Source: Nitratidesulfovibrio sp. SRB-5 (lineage in GTDB: Bacteria; Desulfobacterota; Desulfovibrionia; Desulfovibrionales; Desulfovibrionaceae). Taken from it: a stretch of 64,000 bases of DNA. The notes below the pieces were generated by a model. That model was given only the letters and a program-made list of their open reading frames with translations, did no database searches and was not told the origin of the DNA. Location: NCBI RefSeq assembly GCF_019931275.1, contig NZ_JAIOTY010000002.1:764131-828130 (forward strand). The letters run 5' to 3'. Positions 50,890 to 60,066 of this stretch are shown in pieces. Position 1 is the stretch's first letter, and each line of letters begins with the position of its first letter. The position numbers and the translations under genes are program-made.

Positions 50890-53661
50890 TCACTTCTGTC
50901 CTGAACCGGTCGTGGCGTCGTGTCCGGCATTCAACCCGGCGGCATCCCGCAACACCCGCGCGTCCTTGGTGTCGTACCTGCCGGACAGGAAGGCCCGTGC
51001 GAACAGCGCCGGAGTCTCGTCGTCGGTCATGGCCGCGTCCAGCAGGCGGGTGTAGCCCAGCAACCGTCCCAGCAGCACCAGCCGTTGCCGCATCACACCG
51101 GCGGGTTCCCCTGCCAGCGAGGCCGTGAGCAGATCGTCCACTGCCGCCGTGAAGAATCCGGCCCCGGCCAGCACCTCGCGCATGAAGGCAATGCGCCGCG
51201 CCCGGCGCGCCCCGCCCGTGCCGCCGCCCTTGAACCGGAAGCGGATGTGGTTTTCGCGCGGGTTGTCGGTACACAGCGCATCCAGCATGGCAAAGTGGTA
51301 TTCCACCCGCGCGTTGAGGTTGCAGTAATCGCGCGAGACCAGCGCATAGTTGAAATCCCCCACAGGCCTCTCGCCGCGCCCGTCCAGCAGCGCGCGCGAC
51401 AGCAGCCCGGCGGGCACGCCCCCATCGGGCGGGCCCCAGGCCAGCCCCGGCGTGGTCAACCCCTCGCACAACGCCGCGAACGGCACCGAGGCCACGTCTT
51501 CCGGAATGGCCTGCAGCGCCGTGCCCCTCGTATTGCCTCGTGCCCCTCCGCTGGCCGCTCCGTTCCGGAAACCGCCGCCCACATCGATGGCCAGCACGTG
51601 GAAGGGCACGCCCAGTTCCACGCGTCGTAACAGGGTTCCCGCCGTCTCCATCACCTCGTCCCCGGCCCGGAACATGGCCAGAACGGCCTTTTCGTGCACG
51701 TAACGCACGATGTCGTGCAGCGAACGGCATTCCCGTTCGTTGAACGTGGGGCCGTAAGCGTCGGTAAGGTTCAGCGGCACGACCAGCGAGCGCAGTTCCC
51801 GTTCGCCGGGCGTCTCCCTGTCGTGCGGGGTGCGCCTTCGCGCGGCCTCGCGCCGGGTGGCGGCCAGCACGCCGTCCCACAGGGCGTCGGGCACTTCCAG
51901 CACGGCCCCGCGCCCTGCGTCCACCAGCACGCCTGCGCCTTCGGCCAGATTCATGGCCCCTGCCACCCCCACCAGCATGGGGATGGCGCGTTCGCGGGCC
52001 ACGCACGAAAGATGGTCTGCCGGGTTCCCGGCCTCCACCATGATGGCCGCGTAGCCGTCCAGATGCGTTGCCGCGTCGGGGATGCTGTGCGGCAGTACCA
52101 GTACGGCTGGGGCGTCGTTGTGTGGTGCGGCATCGCCGCCGGTATCGCCACTTTTGCCAGCGCCGCCGGTTCCATTGTGTCCTGTTGCCGCGGTCCCGTT
52201 CGGCGGCGCGAATTCGCGGGGCCTGTGCGCCAGGTGTGCCCGCCCCAAGGCCCTGCCCGGCGAGGCGCAGGCCCCGCGCAGCAGCGGCGCGCCGTCCATG
52301 CCGTCCTGATGCGCGGCGGATGGGGGCCGGGTCCCGGCCATGCGCAGGGGGCGGGCCTGCAACAGAAGCACCGCGCCGGTGGCTTCATGCACTGCCCATT
52401 CGATGTCCTGCGGGCCGTCCTCCACGCCTTCCACCATGCGGGCCAGCCGCACCAGCGTGGCCAGTTCCGGCGGCGACAGCGTGGGGGCTTCGGCGTCTTC
52501 CGGGGGGACAGGACGCCGGACCAGCGTGCCGTCCGGTTCCAGTGTTTCGCGCAGGGTCTTGCGGGCGATGCGTGTTTCCACGTCGCCCGCCCGCACCGCC
52601 GCCGGGTCACGCGCGGGCAGGTAGACGTCCGCCGGGGCGGCCCCGTCCACGGCCAGCGTGCCCAGGCCCGGCACGGCCACCACCAGCATGCGCTCGTCGT
52701 CGGCCTGATAGCTGCCCGGCGAACGGGCAGGGTCGCGCGTGAACAGCACCCCGGCGGTGCGGGCGGGCACCATGGCCTGGCACAGCACGGCCATGTCCGC
52801 CTCGCCGCGCGGCAGGCCCATGTGCCGCCGGTAGGCCAGGGCGCGCTGGCCAAAGGCACTGGCTGCCACTTCGCGCAGGGCGTCCAGCAGTGCTTCCGGC
52901 GTGCGGACGCCCAGCACCGTGGCGTATTGCCCGGCAAAGGAATGCTCTGCCCTGTCCTCCGCCGTGCCGCTGCTGCGCGCCGCCAACAGCAACGGACCGT
53001 GCTCCGGGGGCAGGCCTGCCGCCAGATCAGCCCATGCCCGGCGCACCGCCTGTTCCACTTCGGCGGGCATGGGGGCGGCCAGGATGGCTTCGCGGATGCG
53101 CGCGGTGGTCACCGCAAGGCTGCCCGGATCGGCCTCGGCCACGTCCAGCAGGCGGCGCAGCTGTGCCTCCAGCCCCGGCGCGGCCAGCAGGCGGGCCACC
53201 GCCGTGGCGGTAACCACGAACCCGGGCGGCACCGGCAGCCCGTAGCCGCGCAGCCGTGCCAGCGTGGCGGCCTTGGTGCCTGCCAGACCGGCCTGTTCCG
53301 GCGGCAGGTCGTCCAGTGAAAGACACAGAATCTCCCCCTCCCGCGCCGGGTCAGTGTCCGCGCCCAGTTGCTCCACCCGCCCCGCGATGCCCCCGTACGC
53401 CCCGAACAGGCCGGGATGCGCCCCGTCGGACAGCAGGTCCAGGCCGTCCACCAGCTCGCCGGTCAGCGAGACCAGTTCTTCCACCAGTTCGCGGCGGGTA
53501 GTGCCTGATGTGCCGTCGAAACCGGCCAGGCATTCCAGCGCCCGCCCGTTGTTTTCCAGCAGGATGCGGAAGGCGTGATAGCGGGCTTTCAGCGTGTCCA
53601 GCGCCGCTGCCTGCCGCGCGGCCCTGCGTGCGCGCCAGCGTTCCAGAAGGTGGTGCAGCAT
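50890..53661 (-). CDS. PEP-synthase-like paralogue 1 (923 residues): ATP-grasp, phosphohistidine domain, novel C-terminal domain
   Basis: Domains in order: an N-terminal helical region (about 20-100); a PPDK_N-type ATP-binding domain (about 110-440) with AGTKAATL, LAARSSGTAEDRAEHSFAGQY at 226-246 and PQDIEWAV...LLLQARPL at 418-439; a swivelling domain with His550 in GNPADHLSCVARERAIPM, where phosphohistidine would form; and then about 280 residues that do not resemble the PEP/pyruvate barrel but match its two neighbours (CRSLHDIVRYVHEKAV at 645-660, DYCNLNARVEYHF at 778-790). ATP could thus load a phosphate on His550 for an unknown acceptor. A Gly/Thr-rich insert (residues 488-512) separates the domains. 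It is the last gene of the operon; its ATG is two bases after the preceding stop. Confidence 0.82.
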   Translation of the reverse strand: MLHHLLERWRARRAARQAAALDTLKARYHAFRILLENNGRALECLAGFDGTSGTTRRELVEELVSLTGELVDGLDLLSDGAHPGLFGAYGGIAGRVEQLGADTDPAREGEILCLSLDDLPPEQAGLAGTKAATLARLRGYGLPVPPGFVVTATAVARLLAAPGLEAQLRRLLDVAEADPGSLAVTTARIREAILAAPMPAEVEQAVRRAWADLAAGLPPEHGPLLLAARSSGTAEDRAEHSFAGQYATVLGVRTPEALLDALREVAASAFGQRALAYRRHMGLPRGEADMAVLCQAMVPARTAGVLFTRDPARSPGSYQADDERMLVVAVPGLGTLAVDGAAPADVYLPARDPAAVRAGDVETRIARKTLRETLEPDGTLVRRPVPPEDAEAPTLSPPELATLVRLARMVEGVEDGPQDIEWAVHEATGAVLLLQARPLRMAGTRPPSAAHQDGMDGAPLLRGACASPGRALGRAHLAHRPREFAPPNGTAATGHNGTGGAGKSGDTGGDAAPHNDAPAVLVLPHSIPDAATHLDGYAAIMVEAGNPADHLSCVARERAIPMLVGVAGAMNLAEGAGVLVDAGRGAVLEVPDALWDGVLAATRREAARRRTPHDRETPGERELRSLVVPLNLTDAYGPTFNERECRSLHDIVRYVHEKAVLAMFRAGDEVMETAGTLLRRVELGVPFHVLAIDVGGGFRNGAASGGARGNTRGTALQAIPEDVASVPFAALCEGLTTPGLAWGPPDGGVPAGLLSRALLDGRGERPVGDFNYALVSRDYCNLNARVEYHFAMLDALCTDNPRENHIRFRFKGGGTGGARRARRIAFMREVLAGAGFFTAAVDDLLTASLAGEPAGVMRQRLVLLGRLLGYTRLLDAAMTDDETPALFARAFLSGRYDTKDARVLRDAAGLNAGHDATTGSGQK

Positions 53662-53663
53662 GG

Positions 53664-56228
53664 TCAACCCCGTGCCTGCCGCTGCGAATGTTCGCGCAGC
53701 AGGCGGAAATCCGTGGCCGCGCGCACCAGGTCGGCGTCGTCGTTCAAGGTGGTGTCCACCTGCCGGGTAAAGGCCGTCAGCATGCCCAGCGCGCCCACGG
53801 CGTCGCGCAGGGCGGCGTGTTCCATGGCGCGCAGCCTGCCGGTGACCATGTCGCCGCGCATGCGGGTGGCGAAGCCAAGCTCTTCCAGCACGTTGCGTAC
53901 AAGATGGGCGCGGCGCACCCGCCGGGCCGGATCGGCCATGCCCCCCGCAAAGCGGAAATAGGCGTGGTTGCGGTTGGGATTGTCGCTCAGCAGCACGTCC
54001 AGCACGGTGAAATGGTAGCCGAGACGCAGGGTGAGGTTGAGGTAGTCGCGCCCGGCGATGGCCAGGTTGGCCCCGGTGGCGGCCCACTCTGCATGCGGTC
54101 CGGCCCCGTTCGCGGCATTGCCCGCCCCGCCAGCCATCCCGGACAGGATGTCGCCCGCGCGCAGCCGGGCAGGGCGGTGGGACCACGCGCCCTCTGCGCG
54201 CAACCCGTCCAGAAAGGCCAGCAGGGGCGCGCTGCGCACGGCGGACAGGTCCATCCATGCGTCGCCCCCCGACAGTGCGCCCGCCCCGTCCGCCATGCCG
54301 GGCGGCACGGCCACGCCGTCGCCCACGTCCAGCAGGCGCAGGTCCAGCGGCAGGTTCAGCCGTACCCTGTGCACGCGCGGCGCAGCCAGTTCGGGGCGGG
54401 TGTCGCGCAGGTTGATCAGCGCCTCCACGGACATTTCGTGGCAGAAGTGCAGGATGTCGTGGTAGGTGCGGCAGCCCGCCGGAGAAAAGTCGGGCGCGTC
54501 GGGGTCCACCAGGTCCAGCGGGGCCACCAGACGCAGCAGGCGGCGCAGGGTGCGGTATTCCGGCGCGGCGGGGTGCAGGTCTTCGTTCGCGTCCGTGGTG
54601 TGCAGCAGCCCTTCCACCGCGCCCTGGTAGAGCACCGTGCCGCCTGCGTCCAGGGTGACGATGTCGCCTGGCCTGGCTGCGTCGCACACGCCGGGCATGC
54701 CGAACACGGCGGGTACGCGCAGTTCGCGCGCCACGGTGGCCAGATGACCGGCGGTGGTGCCGAATTCGGTGACCAGCCCGGCCAGCCTGCCAAGCAGGGG
54801 GGCCAGGTTGGGCGAGGCGGCGCGCGCCACGCCGATGCCGCCCAGCGGGCAGTCCTCCGGTCTGGTGGCTTCCGTCAGGCGCACCACGCCGCCCGCGGCC
54901 ACGCCCATCTGTACGGTCTGTCCGCCGTGCCGCAGTATGTGCATGGCGTGGGCGTCGTCCGCGTTGCCTTCCGAATCGGCTGGTTCCTCCGGCTGGTCCT
55001 GCGGGTTTGTCGCCAGCCGCACCGTGGACGGGTGAACCCCCAGCAGCACGCAGCGTCCCTCCGGGTCCATGCCCCAGCGTAGTTCCACCGGTTGCCCGGC
55101 CAGGCGTTCCGCCGCCATGGCCAAGCCGGCCAGCCCCTGCAGGAAGGGCGGCTCCAGCAGGGCGGAGCCGCGCAGCAGGCCGCGCAGCGAATCGGAAGGA
55201 GCCAGCGGCTCGTGGCCGTCCGGCAGGGGGGCATTGGCGGCGCGTTGGGGAATTTCGCAACACAGCAGGTCGAAGGGATGCACCCGCGACAGGGCGTAGC
55301 GGTCGGTGGACACGCGGGGGGCGTGCTCCGCTGCGTCTCCAGAGGAAAACCGGGCCTCCACCAGCACGGCATGGCGCACAGGCCCCATGGGCGCGTGGCT
55401 GTGCAGCCAGCCGGAAACGGGCAGGGGAGATTCCGGCAGGATCAGGGCCACCTCGCCATGGGCGCTGCCCGCCTTGCCTGTCGTCGCGGCATCACCCGTC
55501 ACGTCCCGCAACATATCCTGCAATGCAGGGGACAGCATGTCGGGGGCCACCCCGGTACGTTCCGCTTCGCGCTCCGCCGGGCGGCCTGTCTCGTCCACCG
55601 CGCTGATCCGCAGGGTGAAGGATGCGGTGCCGCTGCCCATCCGCACGGCCCGGTCGTGCAGGTCTCGCGCAACGACTTCGGCGTTGGCGCCACCGACCGC
55701 AAGCACCGCGCAGCCGGTCGTGCCCGTCACCAGCGCATCCGCGATGCGCGCCCCGTGGTGGCGGGCCAGCCGGGCCAGGCATGCCGCCTCGAATCCTGCC
55801 GTCGGTTCCTGCTCCCAATCCACGTCGCGCACGTCCGCAACCATGCCGGACAGGCTTCCCGCAGCCGCTCCCGCGCCCGTGTCCGAACCCGGTCCCGCGC
55901 CGTCCATGCCCGCCGCCAGCACGCCGCCCAGCGCACCGCGCAGTTCCTCGTACCTGTCGTACAGTGCCACGTAACCGTTCCCGGTCAGCGCGTTGAGGTT
56001 GTAGACCACGTGATGCACCAGCCGCGACAGTTCGTGCACCGAAGCCTCCAGAAAGGCCCGGTCGAAGATGTACGCGCCGCCGAGGGCTTGGTCCATTTCC
56101 GCCATGCGTTCCATCGCCTGCGTGTTGCAGGCCAGAATGCGCCGGAAGTTCTGGAACAGCGCCCGGATGCGCCAGCGGGTATCCGCCGGGGGCTGCGCGT
56201 TCGCGCGTCTGGAAAACGGCCACCACAT
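53664..56228 (-). CDS. PEP-synthase-like paralogue 2 (854 residues), degenerate ATP domain
   Basis: The N-terminal helical domain (RIRALFQNFRRILACNTQAMERMAEMDQALGGAYIFDR) aligns well with paralogue 3. The region where ATP-grasp motifs should be has no RSS...ED or SFAGQ equivalent, so ATP use is doubtful. The swivelling domain is intact, with His495 in FGTTAGHLATVARELRVPAV, and so is the shared C-terminal domain (CRTYHDILHFCHEMSVEALINL at 586-607, RDYLNLTLRLGYHFTVLDVLL at 727-747). It may act as a phosphate carrier or regulatory partner of the other two. It starts ten bases after the response regulator gene and ends two bases before paralogue 1. Confidence 0.78.
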   Translation of the reverse strand: MWWPFSRRANAQPPADTRWRIRALFQNFRRILACNTQAMERMAEMDQALGGAYIFDRAFLEASVHELSRLVHHVVYNLNALTGNGYVALYDRYEELRGALGGVLAAGMDGAGPGSDTGAGAAAGSLSGMVADVRDVDWEQEPTAGFEAACLARLARHHGARIADALVTGTTGCAVLAVGGANAEVVARDLHDRAVRMGSGTASFTLRISAVDETGRPAEREAERTGVAPDMLSPALQDMLRDVTGDAATTGKAGSAHGEVALILPESPLPVSGWLHSHAPMGPVRHAVLVEARFSSGDAAEHAPRVSTDRYALSRVHPFDLLCCEIPQRAANAPLPDGHEPLAPSDSLRGLLRGSALLEPPFLQGLAGLAMAAERLAGQPVELRWGMDPEGRCVLLGVHPSTVRLATNPQDQPEEPADSEGNADDAHAMHILRHGGQTVQMGVAAGGVVRLTEATRPEDCPLGGIGVARAASPNLAPLLGRLAGLVTEFGTTAGHLATVARELRVPAVFGMPGVCDAARPGDIVTLDAGGTVLYQGAVEGLLHTTDANEDLHPAAPEYRTLRRLLRLVAPLDLVDPDAPDFSPAGCRTYHDILHFCHEMSVEALINLRDTRPELAAPRVHRVRLNLPLDLRLLDVGDGVAVPPGMADGAGALSGGDAWMDLSAVRSAPLLAFLDGLRAEGAWSHRPARLRAGDILSGMAGGAGNAANGAGPHAEWAATGANLAIAGRDYLNLTLRLGYHFTVLDVLLSDNPNRNHAYFRFAGGMADPARRVRRAHLVRNVLEELGFATRMRGDMVTGRLRAMEHAALRDAVGALGMLTAFTRQVDTTLNDDADLVRAATDFRLLREHSQRQARG

Positions 56229-56238
56229 GCGCGCCCCC

Positions 56239-56640
56239 CTACATGCCGTTTCCGGTGCTGCCCCCGCCGCGCAACTCCGCCTCGATGCGCCGTACGCAGT
56301 CCAGAATGTCGCCCAGCTTGAACGGCTTGGCCACGAAGTCGAACGCGCCCTTGCGGAACGATTCCTTGGCCGTGTCCAGCGTGGCGAACCCGGTAATGAC
56401 CACGATGCGCGCCTGCGGCAGTATCTGGTGGGTACGTTCCACCACCTGCAGGCCGTCGGCCCCTTCCATCTTCAGGTCCGTGACCACCACGTCGAACGCG
56501 GTTTCTTCTATGCGCCGCAGGGCAGCGGCGCTGTCGGTGTAGGTCTCCACCTCGTAGCCCGCCTTCTGGAAGGCGGGTTTCAGCCGCTTGCAGACGATGG
56601 GTTCGTCGTCAAGCACCAGGATGCGCAGTCGTGACGGCAT
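56239..56640 (-). CDS. Single-domain response regulator
   Basis: 133 residues consisting of a receiver domain only: acidic residues Asp11, Asp12 and Glu13 in LVLDDEPIVCKRL, acceptor Asp55 in VVVTDLKMEGADG, Thr in VITG, and Lys105 in FVAKPF. With no output domain it would work as a phosphate shuttle or by binding a partner. Its N-terminal half closely resembles the receiver of the sigma-54 regulator at 63295 (both DDEP.VCKRL), so the same kinase may recognise both. ATG 56640 has GGGAGG and overlaps the end of paralogue 3 by 32 bases. Confidence 0.9.
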   Translation of the reverse strand: MPSRLRILVLDDEPIVCKRLKPAFQKAGYEVETYTDSAAALRRIEETAFDVVVTDLKMEGADGLQVVERTHQILPQARIVVITGFATLDTAKESFRKGAFDFVAKPFKLGDILDCVRRIEAELRGGGSTGNGM

Positions 56641-59242
56641 GTCCGCCTCCCTTCCGTTCGATCCGGTCGTCATGGTGTGTGGCGACGACAGTGGAAATTG
56701 CCTCCATGAAGGTCCGCACGTGGTCCGCCACCTGTGCGTCGCTGTGCATGCGGGCGTCCAGCTGGCGGGCATAGCCCACCAGTCCGCCCAGCATGCGCAT
56801 GCGCAGCAGCATGCGCGGTTCCGACAGTTTCTTGATACGGCCTACCACGAGGTCGCCGTGAACCTCCACGCGAAAGTCGAAGCGTTCCAGCACCTCGGCC
56901 ACGAAGCGGGCCCGGCGCGAGCGCCGCACCAGCTCCGTAACCCCGCCAAGGAACCGGAAGTAGATGTAGTTGTCGTTGATGGTGCTGCCTATGTAGGCGT
57001 CGATGATGTTGAAATGGTAGCCCAGGCGCATGTTCACGTTCATGTATTCGCGCAGCACCACGGCCAGGTTGCGGCCCACCTCGCGCGGGCCCGCCTGCGA
57101 GGCGCTGAAGGTGCGCGTGAAGCTGGACATGAAGCTGCCAAGGTCCACCGGCACCGGGGCCGTGTCCCACATGCCCGATTCGGTCAGCCCGTCCAGAAAG
57201 GCGCGCAGCGGCACGGAGCATACCTGCCCGGTGACCAGCCCAGCCTCTTCGGGCAGGCATTCGGTGCCGCCGCCCGCGTCGATGACGGTAAGCCCCAGCG
57301 GCGGGCCGTCCAGCAGGCGGCGGGCCGGGGCGTGGTGCAGCGCCTCGTGCCGCTGGCTGAGGTCCACCAGCGTTTCCACGGCCTTTTCGTGAATGTATCG
57401 GGTGATGTCGTGGTAGGTGCGGCAGGCCCTGGGCTTGAAGTCGTCGGAATGCGGGTCCACCAGGTTCAGCGGCGAGATGCGCTTCAGCAGGCGGCGCAGC
57501 AGCCGGTATTCGTACGATTCCTCGAACACGTCGGTCTCGGTCCGCTCGAAACGGTCCAGCTCCGCGATGCGCCCCCGGTAGATCACGTTCTGGGTGGCGT
57601 CGAGGGTGATTTCCTCGCCGTCGCGCAAGAGTTCGGTGGCCACTTCCGTGTTCACCACGGCGGGCACGCGCTGTTCGCGGGCGATGGTGGCCATGTGCCC
57701 GGTGGGCGAGCCCACGTCGGTGATGATGCCCTGCGCCCGCCGCATGACCCGCGCATAGCGCGGCGAGGTGTACTTGGACACCAGGATGCCGCCGTCGGGA
57801 AAGGTGTCGAGGTCCGTGGCGTGGTCCACCAGCACCACCCGGCCCACGGCCACCCCGCGCTGGGCCACCATGCCCCTGCCGGACAGGATGACCTCTGCCC
57901 GGCTGGTGGCGTCCTGCACCGGCACGCACAGGCCCGCGTCGCCCGTGGAGCACAGCGGGCGCGATTGCAGCACGTGCAGGTCGCCGTCGGCGTCGAAGGT
58001 CCATTCCACGTCCTGGGGACGCTTGTGATACCGTTCCAGCGACATGCCCGCGCGCGCCAGCTGCTCCAGTTGGGCGTCGGTCAGGCTGGGGGCGTCGCGC
58101 TGGTCGGCGGGCACGTCTTCCCGGGTCATGCCGCCCTTGGGCGCGGGCACCATTCGCCGCGTCTTGCGGGCGATTTCGCGGGTGGTGATCCGGTAGGGCG
58201 GGGTGCGTTCCAGCAGAAAGGTGTCGGTGGCCGTCTCGCCGCTCACCACGGCGGCGCCGCCGCCCCACGCGGCGCTGATGACCATGGCCTCGCAGTTGTC
58301 GCCCGCGTGCAGGGCGCAGGTGTACAGCACCCCGCTTGCCCTGCTGTGGGCCATAAGCTGGCAGCCCACGGCCATGGCCACCTCGGTTTCGCGAAAGCCC
58401 CTGTCCAGCCGGTAGCGCCACGCCTCCACGGAATAGACGCTGGCGATGACGTTCTTGTACGCCTCAACCACCCGGTCGGGCGGCACGTTCAGTTCCGTGG
58501 CGTACTGACCGGCAAAGCTGGCGTCGCCGTCCTCGCCCCAGGCGCTGCTGCGCAGGGCCAGGCGCAGGGGCTGCTTGCGGCGCATGCCCAGCACGTCCAC
58601 CATGGCGTTGATCTGGGCCACCAGCCCCCACGGCAGTGGGGCATCGTGAATGCCGCGCTGCATGCGGTCGGAAAGTTCGCGCAGGCCGCCATCGGTGCCG
58701 TCCCAGTCCTGCATGCCGCGCTGGGCCTGCGCGAGCAGGCCGTTGCGGGTCATGAAGGCGAAGAAGGCCGCCGTGGTGATGGCAAAGCCGTCGGGCGTGC
58801 GCAGGTGCAGGCGGTTGGACAGGTCGCCCAGTTGGGCCAGCTTGCCGCCCACCTCGTCCTCGGCATCCGGGCCGATGTCGCGAAACGGCAGCACCAGCCG
58901 CCCCCCCTCGAAATGGTGGCGCCCGGCGATTTCTTCCTGCAACTGGTGCTGGATGCGCTCGAAGGCCAGGAACAGCTCCACGTTCTTGCGCTGGCCCAGC
59001 ACGCTCATGTCCGAGATGAGCTTGAAGACGTGGTCGTCCAGTTGTTCGCAGGCATCGACGATGTACTGGCGGTCGAACACGTATTCGCCGCCCAGCTTGT
59101 CGCCCATGTCGGCCATCAGTTCGAGGATGCGGTTGTTGCGTTCGAGGATGCCCTTGAACTTCTTGAAGAGCAGCGCGAACGGCAGCCCCCGCGAACCGCG
59201 CCAGCGGGCGAGAAGGTCGGCCATGTGCGAGAGGATTCCCAC
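56609..59242 (-). CDS. PEP-synthase-like paralogue 3 (877 residues), most complete member
   Basis: N-terminal helical domain (residues about 20-105, ALLFKKFKGILERNNRILELMADMGDKLGGEYVFDRQYIVDAC). PPDK_N domain with VGGKLAQLGDL (Lys134), RSSAWGEDGDASFAGQY at 231-247 and PQDVEW...LHVLQSRPL at 409-430. Swivelling domain with His516 in GSPTGHMATIAREQRVPAVV. Shared C-terminal domain with CRTYHDITRYIHEKAVETLVDL (607-628), EYMNVNMRLGYHFNIIDAYI (732-751) and YIYFRFLGG. The PEP/pyruvate-binding barrel of PpsA is absent. Known precedents for this layout are rifampin phosphotransferases, in which a different third domain binds the acceptor. Start ATG 59242; the gap to the TIGR02186-type gene is 57 bases. 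Confidence 0.85.
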   Translation of the reverse strand: MGILSHMADLLARWRGSRGLPFALLFKKFKGILERNNRILELMADMGDKLGGEYVFDRQYIVDACEQLDDHVFKLISDMSVLGQRKNVELFLAFERIQHQLQEEIAGRHHFEGGRLVLPFRDIGPDAEDEVGGKLAQLGDLSNRLHLRTPDGFAITTAAFFAFMTRNGLLAQAQRGMQDWDGTDGGLRELSDRMQRGIHDAPLPWGLVAQINAMVDVLGMRRKQPLRLALRSSAWGEDGDASFAGQYATELNVPPDRVVEAYKNVIASVYSVEAWRYRLDRGFRETEVAMAVGCQLMAHSRASGVLYTCALHAGDNCEAMVISAAWGGGAAVVSGETATDTFLLERTPPYRITTREIARKTRRMVPAPKGGMTREDVPADQRDAPSLTDAQLEQLARAGMSLERYHKRPQDVEWTFDADGDLHVLQSRPLCSTGDAGLCVPVQDATSRAEVILSGRGMVAQRGVAVGRVVLVDHATDLDTFPDGGILVSKYTSPRYARVMRRAQGIITDVGSPTGHMATIAREQRVPAVVNTEVATELLRDGEEITLDATQNVIYRGRIAELDRFERTETDVFEESYEYRLLRRLLKRISPLNLVDPHSDDFKPRACRTYHDITRYIHEKAVETLVDLSQRHEALHHAPARRLLDGPPLGLTVIDAGGGTECLPEEAGLVTGQVCSVPLRAFLDGLTESGMWDTAPVPVDLGSFMSSFTRTFSASQAGPREVGRNLAVVLREYMNVNMRLGYHFNIIDAYIGSTINDNYIYFRFLGGVTELVRRSRRARFVAEVLERFDFRVEVHGDLVVGRIKKLSEPRMLLRMRMLGGLVGYARQLDARMHSDAQVADHVRTFMEAISTVVATHHDDRIERKGGGHAVTTAHPGA

Positions 59243-59299
59243 GACTGCTCCGGGTTCGGGGGGCGGCGGGCCGCCCCCCGGTAGTGGCGGGGTGCCCTT

Positions 59300-60064
59300 T
59301 TAATGGGCGCCCTTGCTCTGAAACACCATTCCCACGGCCAACCCGGCCAGGATGGCCACCAGAGTGGCCAGCACGCCGTACAGCAGCCCCCGGTCGAAGG
59401 CCATGTGCGCGAGCCACGCGGGCGCGCCCACCAGTTCGGCCCGCACCGGTACGGAGGTGGAACCCACCACCTGTCCGTCGCGCAGGGCGAACACGTCTAG
59501 CGTGTAGGTGCCGGGCGACATGCGCGAGGGGATGGCCAGTTCGGCGGAGAAGGCCCCGTCGTCGGTGACGGTGATGCCGCCCACGCCTTCGCGGTACAGC
59601 CCGTCGTGCTGCTTCAGGCGCACCAGTTCGGCGGGCACGTCCAGTGTGTCGGCGCCTTGGGCTGCCGAGCCTTCTTCCTGCTGCACCCCGGCGCGCACGG
59701 CGTCGAGGCCAAGGCCGGTGCCGCCGATGTCCGCCAGCGGACGCGACGAGGTCACCAGATACACCGAGGGCACGTCGTGCAGGTGTACGGTGCCCATGTT
59801 CATCCATAGCAGGCCGAAGGCCTTGCCTTTCTGCCGCAGGGCCAGGTCGCCGGAAGCCCCGGTGAACCGGGCCACTATGGCGCTGCCGCGCGGCGCCTCG
59901 CCCGAGAAATGCAGGGTGGTGCCGGTGTACGAGGTGCCGATGACGATGTCGCCGGGCTTCACGGCCAGGGCCACGCCGCCGTCATCGGCGCGTGCCGTGG
60001 CGGCCAGCAGGCACAGGCACAGGAGAAGGCCGAAAATGATGTGCAGCGGATGCGTGCGACGCAT
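59300..60064 (-). CDS. TIGR02186-type periplasmic protein with C-terminal membrane anchor
   Basis: 254 residues: a signal peptide (HIIFGLLLCLCLLAATARA), a beta-rich exported domain (ALAVKPGDIVIGTSYTGTTLHFSGEAPRGSAIVARFTGASGDLALRQKGKAFGLLWMNMGTVHLHDVPSVYLV), and a C-terminal helix (LLYGVLATLVAILAGLAVGMVFQ) that anchors it to the inner membrane. Such proteins are usually encoded next to TauE/SafE permeases and are presumed to assist them. Here the stop of the TauE gene and this start are two bases apart, supporting a complex. The ligand is unknown. Confidence 0.8.
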   Translation of the reverse strand: MRRTHPLHIIFGLLLCLCLLAATARADDGGVALAVKPGDIVIGTSYTGTTLHFSGEAPRGSAIVARFTGASGDLALRQKGKAFGLLWMNMGTVHLHDVPSVYLVTSSRPLADIGGTGLGLDAVRAGVQQEEGSAAQGADTLDVPAELVRLKQHDGLYREGVGGITVTDDGAFSAELAIPSRMSPGTYTLDVFALRDGQVVGSTSVPVRAELVGAPAWLAHMAFDRGLLYGVLATLVAILAGLAVGMVFQSKGAH

Positions 60065-60066
60065 GG

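Noticed and set aside
50890-59242. The three Pps-like genes as genuine PEP synthases
   Set aside because: The C-terminal PEP/pyruvate barrel with its catalytic cysteine and metal-binding residues is absent from all three.
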